Below are positions 15,733 to 29,374 of a DNA stretch of 64,000 nucleotides, in pieces; the stretch's first letter is position 1; each line of letters starts with the position of its first letter. Made by a program: the position numbers and the translations under genes. The notes under the pieces are model-generated. The model worked only from the letters and a program-made list of their open reading frames with translations. It searched no databases and had not been told where the DNA came from. Origin of the DNA: CAVTSA01 sp963737225 (GTDB taxonomy: Bacteria > Chloroflexota > Dormibacteria > Dormibacterales > Dormibacteraceae); NCBI GenBank assembly GCA_963737225.1, contig CAVTSA010000004.1, positions 682,001 through 746,000 on the forward strand, in the 5' to 3' direction.

Positions 15733-16744
15733 CTCCTCTGACGAGGATGTCATCCCCGAGCCTCTCGGTGCCGACCCGGACCAGCCGGGGTCGCTCACCC
15801 AGCGTCGCCGGGCCCACGCCGCCGACCGCCGCGGGCGCCCCGTCGCCTCCGATGACCGACGGATTGAGGTAGACGTAGACGCGGTCCACCAGCCCGGCGT
15901 CGAAGAAGGAGCCGAGGACTCTGGACCCGCCCTCGACGAGCAAGGACAGCACCCCCCGATCGCCCAGCCTTTCCAGGAGCGCGGTCAGGTCGTCCCCCGG
16001 GTCGATGAGCAGGGGCGCCGGCCCCAGCCGCACTCGTGCCGTCGCCGGGGTTCGCCCCCGGCTGTCAAGGACGACCTTGAGCGGCTGCCGCGCGTCCGGG
16101 AAGCGCGCGTCGAGCACCGGGTCGTCGGCCAGGACGGTGGCCACGCCGACCAGGATCGCGTCGTGCTCGTGGCGCAGCCGGTGCACGTGGCGGCGGGCCT
16201 CCTCGCCCGTGATCCACCGCGATTCGCCCGTGCGGGTGGCGATGCGGCCGTCCAGGCTCGACGCGAACTTGGCGCTGACCAGCGGCCGACCGGTCAGCCG
16301 GTGGTGCGCGTAGGCGCGGTTCAGCTCGGCTGCCTGCTCCTCCCCCACGCCGACGTCGACGTGCACACCACCCTCCCGCAGGAGTCGCACGCCGCGTCCC
16401 CGTTCTCGGGGGTCGGGGTCGAGCATGGCCACCACCACGCGCCAGATGCCGGCAGCCAGCAGCGCCTGCGTGCACGGCGGGGTGCGGCCCTGGTGGGAGC
16501 ACGGCTCCAGCGTGACGTACGCCGTCGCCCCGCGGGCGCGCTCTCCCGCGCCGCGCAGCGCCATCACCTCCGCGTGAGGAGCGCCGGCGCGTTCGTGAAG
16601 CCCCTCGCCGATCGCGACGCCGTTTTCCACGACGACGCAGCCGACCATCGGGTTGGGGCTGGTCCGGAAGTCCGCGCGGCGCGCAAGCCGCAGCGCACGG
16701 GCCATCCACTTGCGGTCGGCGTCCAGGTCGGCGCTCTCCGGCAC
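15713..16744 (-). CDS. ribD: Bifunctional riboflavin deaminase-reductase
   Basis: The 343-residue protein has an N-terminal cytidine-deaminase-like domain with HAEVMAL near residue 56 and the zinc motif EPCSHQGRTPPC near 80. A C-terminal reductase domain has KFASSLDGRIAT near 160 and LVEGGSRVLGSF near 288. It deaminates and then reduces the pyrimidine intermediate of riboflavin synthesis. GTG at 16744 is chosen because MPESADLDADRKWMARAL fits the family start. Codons further upstream are unconserved and approach the 23S gene. It leads the rib operon, only about 130 bases after the 23S 3' end. Confidence 0.94.
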   Translation of the reverse strand: MPESADLDADRKWMARALRLARRADFRTSPNPMVGCVVVENGVAIGEGLHERAGAPHAEVMALRGAGERARGATAYVTLEPCSHQGRTPPCTQALLAAGIWRVVVAMLDPDPRERGRGVRLLREGGVHVDVGVGEEQAAELNRAYAHHRLTGRPLVSAKFASSLDGRIATRTGESRWITGEEARRHVHRLRHEHDAILVGVATVLADDPVLDARFPDARQPLKVVLDSRGRTPATARVRLGPAPLLIDPGDDLTALLERLGDRGVLSLLVEGGSRVLGSFFDAGLVDRVYVYLNPSVIGGDGAPAAVGGVGPATLGERPRLVRVGTERLGDDILVRGDVHRDS

Positions 16745-16856
16745 AATCGTCCGGAGCGTATCACCGAGCCACCCGGCCGAGGGCGGCGACAACCGAATAG
16801 GTCGTTGGCTCGAAGTCCTTTTCATTCAGCCTGAATCTGTCTCTCCTCACACAAAC

Positions 16857-16874
<18 letters not shown>
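16745..16874 (-). promoter_or_regulatory. Space between 23S 3' end and ribD, without 5S or FMN riboswitch
   Basis: These 130 bases hold the 3' arm of the 23S processing stem and must contain any ribD promoter. They are too short for both a 5S gene and an RFN element, and neither consensus is visible. Confidence 0.7.
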
Positions 16875-19897
<3,023 letters not shown>

Positions 19898-20000
19898 ATC
19901 TGGTGAAGACGAGACGAAACAAGGATCCAGACTGCCTATTCGGCATTTCGAAAAGAACTTCTTTAGCCAAAATTTGACCTATTCGGTTATCAAAGTGCCC

Positions 20001-20076
20001 TGGTGGAGATGAGCGGGCTCGAACCGCCGACCCCCTGCTTGCAAAGCAGGTGCTCTCCCAGCTGAGCTACATCCCC
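20001..20076 (-). tRNA. tRNA-Ala (anticodon TGC)
   Basis: The 76-base cloverleaf starts GGGGATG and ends with an encoded CCA. The anticodon loop TTTGCAA gives TGC. The acceptor stem has the G3-U70 wobble that identifies alanine tRNAs, and the T-loop is TTCGAGC. It lies in the 16S-23S spacer, where a tRNA-Ala is common; no tRNA-Ile accompanies it. Confidence 0.98.
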
Positions 20077-20156
20077 AGACGGATCGTCGAGCGCGTCCGC
20101 GCTCGATGGTGATCCGCGACCCAGTCCCAGCGGGACTGGCCCAGACCTTGAACGGC

Positions 20157-22047
<1,891 letters not shown>

Positions 22048-22127
22048 TTGTCAAGGTGCCGGGCGATCCCACATGCCCTCCATCCGGAGGGCGAAGGGGC
22101 CTACCGAGGCCGGATCGCGACCGATGG

Positions 22128-22156
22128 ATTATACCCATCGGGCCGGGAGATGTACA
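22128..22156 (-). promoter_or_regulatory. rRNA promoter, proximal
   Basis: On the minus strand TGTACA at 22151-22156 and a perfect TATAAT at 22128-22133 are separated by exactly 17 bases. This places the start of transcription about 80 bases before the 16S processing arm. Confidence 0.7.
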
Positions 22157-22206
22157 CCTTCAAGCGTGCTCTGCCGGGCGCCCCCCGCTGCGGGGCGCGA
22201 GGAGAG

Positions 22207-22236
22207 ACTATACACCCCAGGGCCGAGCGGCGTCCA
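22207..22236 (-). promoter_or_regulatory. rRNA promoter, distal
   Basis: TGGACG at 22231-22236 and TATAGT at 22207-22212 with an 18-base spacer form a second candidate upstream of the proximal one, consistent with tandem rRNA promoters. Confidence 0.5.
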
Positions 22237-22287
22237 GCCGACGTTTTCGGGGGGTCTTCAAGCTCCGGCGACGGGTGGCGGGGTGGG

Positions 22288-22890
22288 TCAGGCGAGGGCG
22301 CGGCGGCCGGCCAGGGCCCGCACCAGCGTCAGCTCGTCGGCGTACTCGAGGTCGCCTCCGACCGGAAGGCCGTGTGCCGGGCGCGTCACCTGGACGTGCA
22401 GGGGCTCCAGGGCACGGTAGAGGTAGGTCGCCGTCGCCTCTCCCTCAATGTCGGAGTCGGTCGCGATGATCACCTCCTGGATCTCCTCCCGCGCGACCCG
22501 GTCCAGGAGATGCGGCAGGTGGATCTCGTCGGGACCGACGCCGTCGATCGGGCTCAGCACGCCGTGGAGCACGAAGTAGAGCCCCCGGAACTCGCCGGTG
22601 CGCTCGATCGCCAGCAGGTGGACCGGTGACTCCACGACGCAGATCACGGATTGGTCGCGTCGGGGGGCGGCGCAGATGGCGCACAGCTCGTCCTCGGCCA
22701 GGTTGTGGCACCGGGTGCAGTACCCGATCCGCTCCGTCACGGCCTGGATCGCTGCGGCCAGCGCCAGCGCACGCTCGGGCCCCAGCCGCAGCACGTGGAA
22801 CGCGAGCCGCTGGGCCGTCTTGGGCCCCACGCCGGGCAGGCGCGAGAGCTCCTGGATCAGGTCCTCGAGCGCCGGGGGCAGCGTGCTCAT
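22288..22890 (-). CDS. recR: Recombination mediator protein RecR
   Basis: The 200-residue protein acts with RecO/RecF to load RecA at gaps. It shows the helix-hairpin-helix LSRLPGVGPKTAQRLAFHVL near residue 15. The zinc finger CTRCHNLAEDELCAIC follows near 57. The TOPRIM domain has CVVESP near 80 and ATDSDIEGEATA near 143. ATG at 22890 has GAGGGAG directly upstream and gives the usual MSTLPPALEDLI start. It is the third gene of dnaX-ybaB-recR, but here a 98-base gap with a strong hairpin separates it from ybaB. Confidence 0.96.
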   Translation of the reverse strand: MSTLPPALEDLIQELSRLPGVGPKTAQRLAFHVLRLGPERALALAAAIQAVTERIGYCTRCHNLAEDELCAICAAPRRDQSVICVVESPVHLLAIERTGEFRGLYFVLHGVLSPIDGVGPDEIHLPHLLDRVAREEIQEVIIATDSDIEGEATATYLYRALEPLHVQVTRPAHGLPVGGDLEYADELTLVRALAGRRALA

Positions 22891-22914
22891 CTCCCTCGTG
22901 ATCCCCACAAATGC

Positions 22915-22974
22915 CAGAGTGTCCACACTCCGGCGCTACACGGCGGCCGGTAGGGCCGGAGTGTGGACACTCTG
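22915..22974. repeat. Hairpin copy of repeat family B between ybaB and recR
   Basis: A 20-base arm (22915-22934, starting CAGAGTGTCCACACTCC) is perfectly complementary to 22955-22974, with a 20-base loop. The arm sequence matches the direct repeats at 13104-13181. The structure could stop or stabilise the dnaX-ybaB message before recR. Confidence 0.85.
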
Positions 22975-22988
22975 CCGTTACGCCGAGG

Positions 22989-23294
22989 TCAGATCAGCCC
23001 GGGCGGGAGGCCCAGGCCGGCCGTGACCTCGCCCATTCGCTGCGCGGCGAGCTCCTTCGACTTGTCGCTGGCCTCGTTGACCGCCGCCACCACCAGGTCC
23101 TGCAGCATCTCGATGTCGTCGGACAGGTCGGGGTCGATGGTGACCGAGAGCAGCCGCTGGGACCCGCTCACCACCGCCTTCACGGCGCCGCCGCCGGCCG
23201 TGGCCTCGATCTCTTCCTTCTCCAGGTCCTCCTGGACCTTGGCCATCCTGGCCTGCATCTTCTGGACCTGCTGCATCATCCGCATCTGGTTCAT
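22989..23294 (-). CDS. YbaB/EbfC nucleoid-associated protein
   Basis: The 101-residue DNA-binding protein has the family layout. An N-terminal helix is rich in Met and Gln (MRMMQQVQKMQARM), then comes a strand region VKAVVSGSQRLLSVTIDP near 39, and a C-terminal helix with VAAVNEASDKSKELAAQ near 69. It binds DNA as a dimer and usually sits between dnaX and recR, as here. Its ATG overlaps the stop of the restored dnaX frame (ATGA). Unusually, the N-terminal dnaX frame also stays open into this gene in the same phase. Confidence 0.94.
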   Translation of the reverse strand: MNQMRMMQQVQKMQARMAKVQEDLEKEEIEATAGGGAVKAVVSGSQRLLSVTIDPDLSDDIEMLQDLVVAAVNEASDKSKELAAQRMGEVTAGLGLPPGLI

Positions 23295-24950
23295 CGCTCT
23301 GGTCTCCCTGTGACGCGCACCACGCGTCCTTCTAGCTTGCGCACCGCCTGCTGTACTGCGGGATCGTCCTCGGGGACCAGGGCCCGGCGGAGGGGCGGAG
23401 CGCCGCCCGCCACGCGCCGCTCTTCGTTGAGCCGGAGCTCGACCGTGGTCCCCGGGCCCAGCCAGGCCTGTATCCGGGGCTCCACCTCCGCCTGCGACTC
23501 GAGCGCAGCCTTGTGGTGGAACGTATAGGGGAACCAGAGGCGAAAGATCGCCCCCTCCCGCTCCGGGCGGGCTTCGCGGTAGTACGCCTTGACCTTGGGT
23601 GGCAGCGCGTCCAGGATGCGCGACCAGCCCGCTTCCAGGTTCCCGTCCGCTGCCGCCGGCTGCGGGGTGGGCGTCGACGCAGACGCCACGGCGGGCGCGG
23701 ACACCTCCGCTCGCCGGGGGGCCGCCGGGGTAACCGCCGGCGCCGGCTCGAGTGGAGGCCGGCTCAGGGGAGCCGGAGTCCCAGCCGGAGCGATAACCGC
23801 AACCGGAGGCGCTGCTGCAGCCGCAGGCGCTGCCGCTGCCGCCAGACGCAGCCGAAGCCGGCGCCGCAGCCGGGCGCGCGGGCCGGCTCCCCACCGCCTC
23901 CGAGACATCCCCCACCTCGACCGCGAGCCGAACGAACGTCGCCTCGGCCAGGAAGCGCGGCTCGGCATGGCGGCGGATCTCTCCGTCCAGGTGGAGCAGC
24001 CCGTCCAGGATCGCGGCCAGGCGGTGCCGCAGCGAGGCGTCGCGCCTTCCGATCGCGTCCACCAGGCGGTCGCGGCAGCGCTCCATCACTCCGCGGACCA
24101 CCTGCCGCAGCTCGGCGCCGGCCGCGTACAGGTCCTCCAGCGCCCGCAGCGCCCCGCCGGCGTCACCCGCCAGCACCAGGTCCAGCAGCTCATCGAGCCG
24201 GGCGGGGTCGGTCATCCCCAGCATCTCGCGCGCCAGCGCCTCGGTGATCGGACCTGCCGCGAGCGGGATCAGCTGGTCGAGCAACCCGACCGCGTCGCGC
24301 ATCGTCCCCTGGGCGACGCCGGCGATGATGCGCATCGCCCCCTCCTCGACGGTCACCTCCTCGAGCTCTGCGATGTGGCGGAGCCGGCCGATGATCTGCT
24401 CGTCCGTGAAGCGGCGGAACAGGAACTGCTGGCAGCGGCCGATCACGGTAGCCGGGATCTTGGTCGGGTCCGTCGTGCAGAGGATGAAGACCACGTGCTC
24501 GGGCGGCTCCTCGAGCGTCTTCAGGAGGGCGTTGAAGGCGTCCGTGCTCAGCATGTGCGCCTCGTCAAGGATGTAGACCTTCCTGGCGCCGGGGTGCGCG
24601 GGTGCCAGGTTGACCTTGTCCCGCAGGTCGCGGATCTCGTCGATGCCGCGATTGCTGGCGGCGTCGATCTCGATCAGGTCGAGCGCGGTTCCTTCCTGCA
24701 CGGCGAGGCAGGACGCGCAGTGGTTGCAGGGCTCGGGGTCCTGAGGGGCGCGACCGGTGCAGTTGAGGGACTTGGCCAGCAGCCGGGCGGTCGAGGTCTT
24801 GCCGGTCCCCCGGGTGCCGCTGAACAGGTAGGCGTGGGAGACCCGCCCCGAGGTGATGGCGCCCTCGAGTGCCCGGATCACGGCAACCTGGCCGACCAGG
24901 TCGGAGAAGGTCTGGGAGCGGTATTTCCGGTAGAGACTCTGGTAGGTCAT
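23291..24950 (-). CDS. dnaX: DNA polymerase III subunit gamma/tau, interrupted by a +1 frameshift
   Basis: The clamp-loader ATPase begins MTYQSLYRKYRSQTF, with Walker A GTRGTGKTS near residue 45 and zinc cysteines CNHCASC near 75. Walker B LDEAH, the sensor LCTTDPTKIP and the domain III helices follow to about residue 350. The C-terminal domain (AGWSRILDALPPKVKAYYREARPE onward) is encoded one base out of phase. The switch must lie at about 23840-23875, inside the Ala/Pro linker. The restored frame stops at 23291, overlapping ybaB. Programmed shifting makes gamma in E. coli, but that is -1. Here an extra base, real or from sequencing, is more likely. Confidence 0.9.
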
Positions 24951-24969
24951 CGCTGCGGTCGAATCGAAA

Positions 24970-25241
24970 GCGGCCGCGCACCCTTCTTCGACCCGACACT
25001 CCCGGCGGCATCGATGCTTCCCGCTCCGGCCCGGATGTCTACGGCACCCACGGGCTGCCTCCTTACCGCTGCTTCCTTCCGGACCTGACGGGATTCGGAG
25101 ACCCGCGCTGCGCAGGTCCCGGCCTTCAACACGTTCCACACCGACCCGGTCCGCGAGGTCTGACCTCACGAAGGGCATTCGACCCGGCTAAGGCGGATTG
25201 CCGGTACAGGGAACCGCCATCTCCCCGTCTAGCGCGGCCGC
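24970..25241 (-). ncRNA. ffs: Large bacterial signal recognition particle RNA (with Alu domain)
   Basis: The minus strand carries the SRP core GTCAGGTCCGGAAGGAAGCA (around 25070-25088). The 5' domain matches the Bacillus scRNA order: CGGGGAGATGGCGG, CCCTGTACCGGCAATCCGC, GGTCGAATGCCC, GTGTGGAACG and CCTGCGCAGCG. The ends pair perfectly: 25232-25241 with 24970-24979, a 10-bp GC stem. That gives 272 bases, against about 271 in B. subtilis. The RNA scaffolds Ffh for membrane protein targeting; the Alu domain slows elongation. It ends 19 bases before the dnaX start. Confidence 0.95.
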
Positions 25242-25330
25242 TCAGCAGTCTACCCGGTATCCGCCGCAACCAATCCGCCTTTCCCGACGAATCTTCACGG
25301 GCGCCCTCTGGAGCGGACCCGGGCCTGCGT

Positions 25331-26128
25331 TCAGCCTCGCCGGCCGGAGACCTGGGCCTCTCGGCGGATCACGTGCCAGTTGGTCCAGGCCAGATTCCCC
25401 CACGCCGCGAGCGCGGTCACGGGGATCAGGATCTCGGCTGCCAGGATGGGCAAGGTGGTGTCGACCCCGATGCCGCGCAGGAAGGCCACGAGCGCGAAGA
25501 GGATCGCGATCAAGGCCGTCGAGAGCTGCCCCAGCGGCGAGTGCCGGAGCGCCGGGTGGAACCCCAGCAGGATCAGCGCGGCACCCGCCACGGCAGGCGC
25601 GGCGTAGCGCACCGCGACCACCAGCGCAAGCCAGAGCGGGTAGGCTCCGCCGACCGCCAGGCCGAGGGCGACGGCGCCGAAGAAGATGCCGTCCACCACC
25701 GGGTCGAGGCCCCCTCCGAACGAGCTCACCTCGTGGAGACGGCGGGCGATGTACCCGTCGCAGACGTCGCTGGCGGCGCCGAGCGCGACCGTGATCGCAA
25801 GGCCCCCGAGCCCCGCCGGCGCGAGGACGTAGGCAAACGCCACCCCCGCCAGGTAGGCACGAGCGAACGTGATCTGATTGGCCACGCCGGGGATGAAAAC
25901 GCCGACCGCCGCGAGCAGGCAGAACCAGACCAGCACCACCACCCCGAGGTGAGGCCGGCTCAGGTAAGCCCAGAGCCCGACTGCGGTCAACCAGACGGGA
26001 GCCGCGATCACTCCGCTCAGGTGAGGGCGCAGGGGGAGGAACTCGAGGGTTCGTCGCCGCGGCGGCCCGGGGGGTGGAGCCTGGAGGGTGCCAGGCGCGT
26101 CCGCCAGGCGAGGCCCGCGCTCGCTCAT
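25331..26128 (-). CDS. CDP-alcohol phosphatidyltransferase family protein
   Basis: The 265-residue membrane protein has about seven hydrophobic segments and the full CDP-alcohol transferase signature DxxDGxxAR-x8-GxxxDxxxD, seen as DVCDGYIARRL then GGGLDPVVD near residues 120-145. These enzymes swap CMP on CDP-diacylglycerol or a related nucleotide for an alcohol such as glycerol phosphate, inositol phosphate or serine. Which alcohol is used cannot be read from the sequence. The N-terminal 35 residues are proline/arginine-rich and soluble. It lies 72 bases after the nuoN-like gene on the same strand. Confidence 0.88.
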   Translation of the reverse strand: MSERGPRLADAPGTLQAPPPGPPRRRTLEFLPLRPHLSGVIAAPVWLTAVGLWAYLSRPHLGVVVLVWFCLLAAVGVFIPGVANQITFARAYLAGVAFAYVLAPAGLGGLAITVALGAASDVCDGYIARRLHEVSSFGGGLDPVVDGIFFGAVALGLAVGGAYPLWLALVVAVRYAAPAVAGAALILLGFHPALRHSPLGQLSTALIAILFALVAFLRGIGVDTTLPILAAEILIPVTALAAWGNLAWTNWHVIRREAQVSGRRG

Positions 26129-26200
26129 ACCTCTATTGTCCGGCGCCGACGCCCGTGCGCGAGGCCGGCGCCGGGTTGGGAGCGTACGTCCACCGAGTCC

Positions 26201-27610
26201 TCAGTGATGAAGGCCGATCGCCTCCGCCGCCTGGACGGCAAGGTCCGAGATGGGGTTGGCGAACACGACGTAGAGCAGGATGACGACCGCCGCCAGCAGG
26301 CCGCCGAGCGCCACCACCGTGCCGGCCGGCCGGTGCTCCTCCGGCTCCGGCTCGATCCACACCAGAAGGAGGACGCGGACCACCGCCCAGGAGCCGAGCG
26401 CCGCGGCGAGCAGCAGTGCGCACAGAACCCAGATGAGCCGGCTCTGCACGAGCGTCAGCCCGGCCCAGAAGAGTCCGGCGAAGCCGGCCGCCGGTGGGAC
26501 GCCGGCGAGGGACAGGAGCGTGACGGAGAGGCCGATGCTGCGGCCCGGCTGCCGTCCGCCGAGGCCTGCCACCCCCGCGCGGGGGCCGTCCAGTCCGGCC
26601 GCCAGGAGCGGCGCCGTCGCCCCCGCCACCCCCACCGCGACGACCAAGAAGATGGCGGCGGCGGTGCCCATCTGACTGTGCACGGCCAGCGCCGCCAGCG
26701 CCGAGCCGGCACCGCCGAACGCGAGCCAGGCGATCAGGCCGCGTACCGAACGTGCCGCCAGGGCTCCCAGGCCACCGGCCAGGGCGGCCACCACCGCCAG
26801 CACCGCCACCAGCGGGCCCCAGAGCGGTCCGACCCGGAACGCGGCCGCACCGATCCGGGCCGCTGCCAGCACCAGCACCACCATCAGGACGCCGCAGAGG
26901 AGGCTCTGCAGGCCCGGCTCCAGCCGGTGCTGCGACCGGCCTCGGCCCGACTCGCCCAGCGTCGCCTCCTCGCCGCGTGCGGAGTAGGCGATGCCGATCA
27001 GGGGCGCCATCACTCCCGTCAGCGCCAGCATCGCGAGCAGCCCGCCACCCAACGACACCGGAAGGCGCGGGATGCTGACCATCAGCTGCGAGAGCCGCCA
27101 CGAGTGGAACGACAGCGAGAGCCAGAGCAGGCCCAGGCCGGCTGCTACCAGGCCCGCCAGGGCTGCCAGCTCCCGGCCGTCGCCGTGGTAGCGGCGGCGA
27201 GCGAAGAAGGGGATCAGAAATCCACCCAGCGCGAGAAGCAGGCCCACCCACAGAAGGAAGGTCACGGTCGCCGAGCTGACGAGCGCTCCACCCAGCGCGA
27301 TCAAGAAGCCGAGCGGAAGCAGGCGGTCGTCGAACTCGCGATCGGCCCGCGTGGCGGCCACCCAGAGAGCGAGTGTCAGCGTCACCGCGGCCTTGCCGAA
27401 GAGGGCGAACCGGTCCTGCGCGTAGCTGCCATCGCCAAAGGTGGCGAGCCGCGCCCCCTGCCAGAGCTCGACCCCGAACGCCGCCACCGCGAAAAGAAAC
27501 GAAAGGGCCGGGATCACGCCCCGGAGCGAGGGGCGGCCGAGCAACCCGGTGAGCCCGATCAAGCCACCGATGAGCAGCAGGAGCTCCGGAACCAGCGCCA
27601 GGTACTCCAT
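26201..27610 (-). CDS. Divergent NuoN-like proton-conducting membrane subunit
   Basis: The 469-residue protein has about 13-14 hydrophobic segments. It resembles NADH-quinone oxidoreductase subunit N in layout, with LLSLAGVPPAAGFAGLFW near residue 370 matching the conserved region before the last helices. The canonical helix 7-8 block with Lys and the WLPDVYEGAPT motif is not recognisable; the aligned region reads MAPLIGIAYSARGEEA. So transport by the standard lysine/glutamate path is doubtful. The ATG at 27610 abuts the TAG of the nuoM-like gene (TAGATG), marking one operon. No other complex I subunit is in the window. Confidence 0.75.
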   Translation of the reverse strand: MEYLALVPELLLLIGGLIGLTGLLGRPSLRGVIPALSFLFAVAAFGVELWQGARLATFGDGSYAQDRFALFGKAAVTLTLALWVAATRADREFDDRLLPLGFLIALGGALVSSATVTFLLWVGLLLALGGFLIPFFARRRYHGDGRELAALAGLVAAGLGLLWLSLSFHSWRLSQLMVSIPRLPVSLGGGLLAMLALTGVMAPLIGIAYSARGEEATLGESGRGRSQHRLEPGLQSLLCGVLMVVLVLAAARIGAAAFRVGPLWGPLVAVLAVVAALAGGLGALAARSVRGLIAWLAFGGAGSALAALAVHSQMGTAAAIFLVVAVGVAGATAPLLAAGLDGPRAGVAGLGGRQPGRSIGLSVTLLSLAGVPPAAGFAGLFWAGLTLVQSRLIWVLCALLLAAALGSWAVVRVLLLVWIEPEPEEHRPAGTVVALGGLLAAVVILLYVVFANPISDLAVQAAEAIGLHH

Positions 27611-29374
27611 CTAGCTCGGGCTCGCGGAGGGGCTGGGCGCCGGTGTCGGGCCGGCGCTCGGCGAGGCGGACGGCGACGGCGATGGCGACGCGGATGGCGA
27701 GGGTCTGGAGAGCGGCGTGGGTGACGTCTGAACGTAGGGCGCGGAGATCGTCGAGGTGTTCTGCGACAGGATGTTCACGAACCCGGGGTCGAAGATGGAG
27801 ATCCCGGCGACCTTCGGACCGCTGGGCAGGATGCCGACCCAGAGCAGGGCGGCGATCAGGATCCCGGCAAACCAGATCTCAGAGAGCGATGCGTCGCGGA
27901 TCGTGGGGCGATCGCCGAGCCGGGGCCCGAACAGCACGCGACGCAGAAGCAGCGCGCAGGCGACCGCGGCCACCACCAGAGCCGCGAGCACGGCGAGGGT
28001 CCCGACCGGCTGGCCGTAGAAGGAGCCGAGGACGATCATCGCGAGCGCGGGGAAGGTGGCCATGAACGGGATCCCGAGCGTGGCCGCGACGCCGCCCACC
28101 GTGAGCCAGGTCAGGCGCGGCAGGCGGGCCGCCATGCCACCCAGCTGGGTCAGACTGCGCATCTGCAGGTGATCGGCGATCGTCAATCCCACGCCGACCG
28201 TCACCGCCGAGGCGAGCCCGCCCGCGAACACCATGATCTGGACCCCCTGGATGGCGAGGGGCGTGAGGCCCGCCACGCCGAGCAGCGTCAGGCCACCCGG
28301 GACCATCGAGAGATACGCCGCCAGGCGCCGCAGGTCCCGCGTCCCGATGGCGCCGATCGCCGCCCAGACGACGGTGAGCGCGGCGAGCCCGGCCACCACC
28401 GGCGCCAGCACCTTGGCCGCCCAGTGATCGGGCCCGATGAAGAGCTCGAGCAGCACGCTGGCGCCGATGCGGGAGGCACCACCCATCAGCACCACCGCGA
28501 CCGCGGGCTGAGCCTCGGCGAGCGTCTCCCGGATCCAGCCGTGGAGCGGGACGATGGGCAGGCGGGTGGCGCAGGCGACCAGCACCAGGATCGCGATCAC
28601 GAGCTGGAACTGCCAGGTCGGGCTGCCGCCGGAGAGCGCGATCAACTCGAACGACTGGCCTCCGGTCGCCACCACCAGCAGCAGCACCGCGAGCAGCAGC
28701 GCCGCCGAGCCGAGCAGCCAGTAGGCGGCGAACCGTCCGGCGGCGCGCCACCGCCGCTCGACGCTCCACCCGCCGGCCAGCAGGGCCAGCGGGACGGTGG
28801 CGGCGGCGAAGAAGAAGACCAGCAGCATCACGTCTTGGGCGGCGATGGCACCGTTGACGGCCCACTGCGTCAGCAGCAGCAGGACGAAGAACTCGCGCTG
28901 ACGGTCGCGCAGGTTGTAGGCGGCCAGGCAGCCGGCGACCCCGATGAAGCCGCTCAGGACGAGCATGCCCATGCCGGTCCCCGTCACCCCCAGGTGGTAC
29001 TGGATGCCGACGTCCGGGAACCATGGCAGCTGCTCGTTGAACTGCAGCCCCGAGGCGAACTCGCTGAACTGGCTGTAGGCGATGACGGTGATGACGAGCA
29101 GGAGCAGGTTGACCCAGAAGGCGACGCCCAGGTACCTGCGGCTCGTCCCCCGGCGCGGCGGCGGCAGCAGCGCGACCACGATCGCGGTCACGAACGGGAT
29201 CCAGACCAGCGCCGAGAGCAGGAAGCTGAAGTTGATGATGTTGGCGCCGAACGAGAGCGGCGAGGGAGTCGCGGTGGCGCTCGGCGCGACGCTCGGCAAT
29301 ACCGAGGGCGCGACGCTCGGCACCGGGCTCGGCGTGGGGCTCGACTGCAGCAGCAGATGCAGCTCCGCGATCAC
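27611..29374 (-). CDS. Divergent NuoM-like proton-conducting membrane subunit with Ser/Pro-rich tails
   Basis: The 587-residue protein follows the NuoM fold with about 14 hydrophobic segments. RLPIVPLHGWIRETLAEAQPA near residue 271 corresponds to the family's KxPxxPFHxWLPDAHxEAP block. Lysine is replaced by arginine, and the helix 5 glutamate region reads FFFAAATVP near 187. Residues 11-40 and the last 45 residues are low-complexity Ser/Pro/Ala, which NuoM proteins lack. The start is GTG at 29374, overlapping the nuoL-like stop as GTGA. It probably forms a membrane arm with its two neighbours; what it couples to is unknown. Confidence 0.8.
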   Translation of the reverse strand: MIAELHLLLQSSPTPSPVPSVAPSVLPSVAPSATATPSPLSFGANIINFSFLLSALVWIPFVTAIVVALLPPPRRGTSRRYLGVAFWVNLLLLVITVIAYSQFSEFASGLQFNEQLPWFPDVGIQYHLGVTGTGMGMLVLSGFIGVAGCLAAYNLRDRQREFFVLLLLTQWAVNGAIAAQDVMLLVFFFAAATVPLALLAGGWSVERRWRAAGRFAAYWLLGSAALLLAVLLLVVATGGQSFELIALSGGSPTWQFQLVIAILVLVACATRLPIVPLHGWIRETLAEAQPAVAVVLMGGASRIGASVLLELFIGPDHWAAKVLAPVVAGLAALTVVWAAIGAIGTRDLRRLAAYLSMVPGGLTLLGVAGLTPLAIQGVQIMVFAGGLASAVTVGVGLTIADHLQMRSLTQLGGMAARLPRLTWLTVGGVAATLGIPFMATFPALAMIVLGSFYGQPVGTLAVLAALVVAAVACALLLRRVLFGPRLGDRPTIRDASLSEIWFAGILIAALLWVGILPSGPKVAGISIFDPGFVNILSQNTSTISAPYVQTSPTPLSRPSPSASPSPSPSASPSAGPTPAPSPSASPS

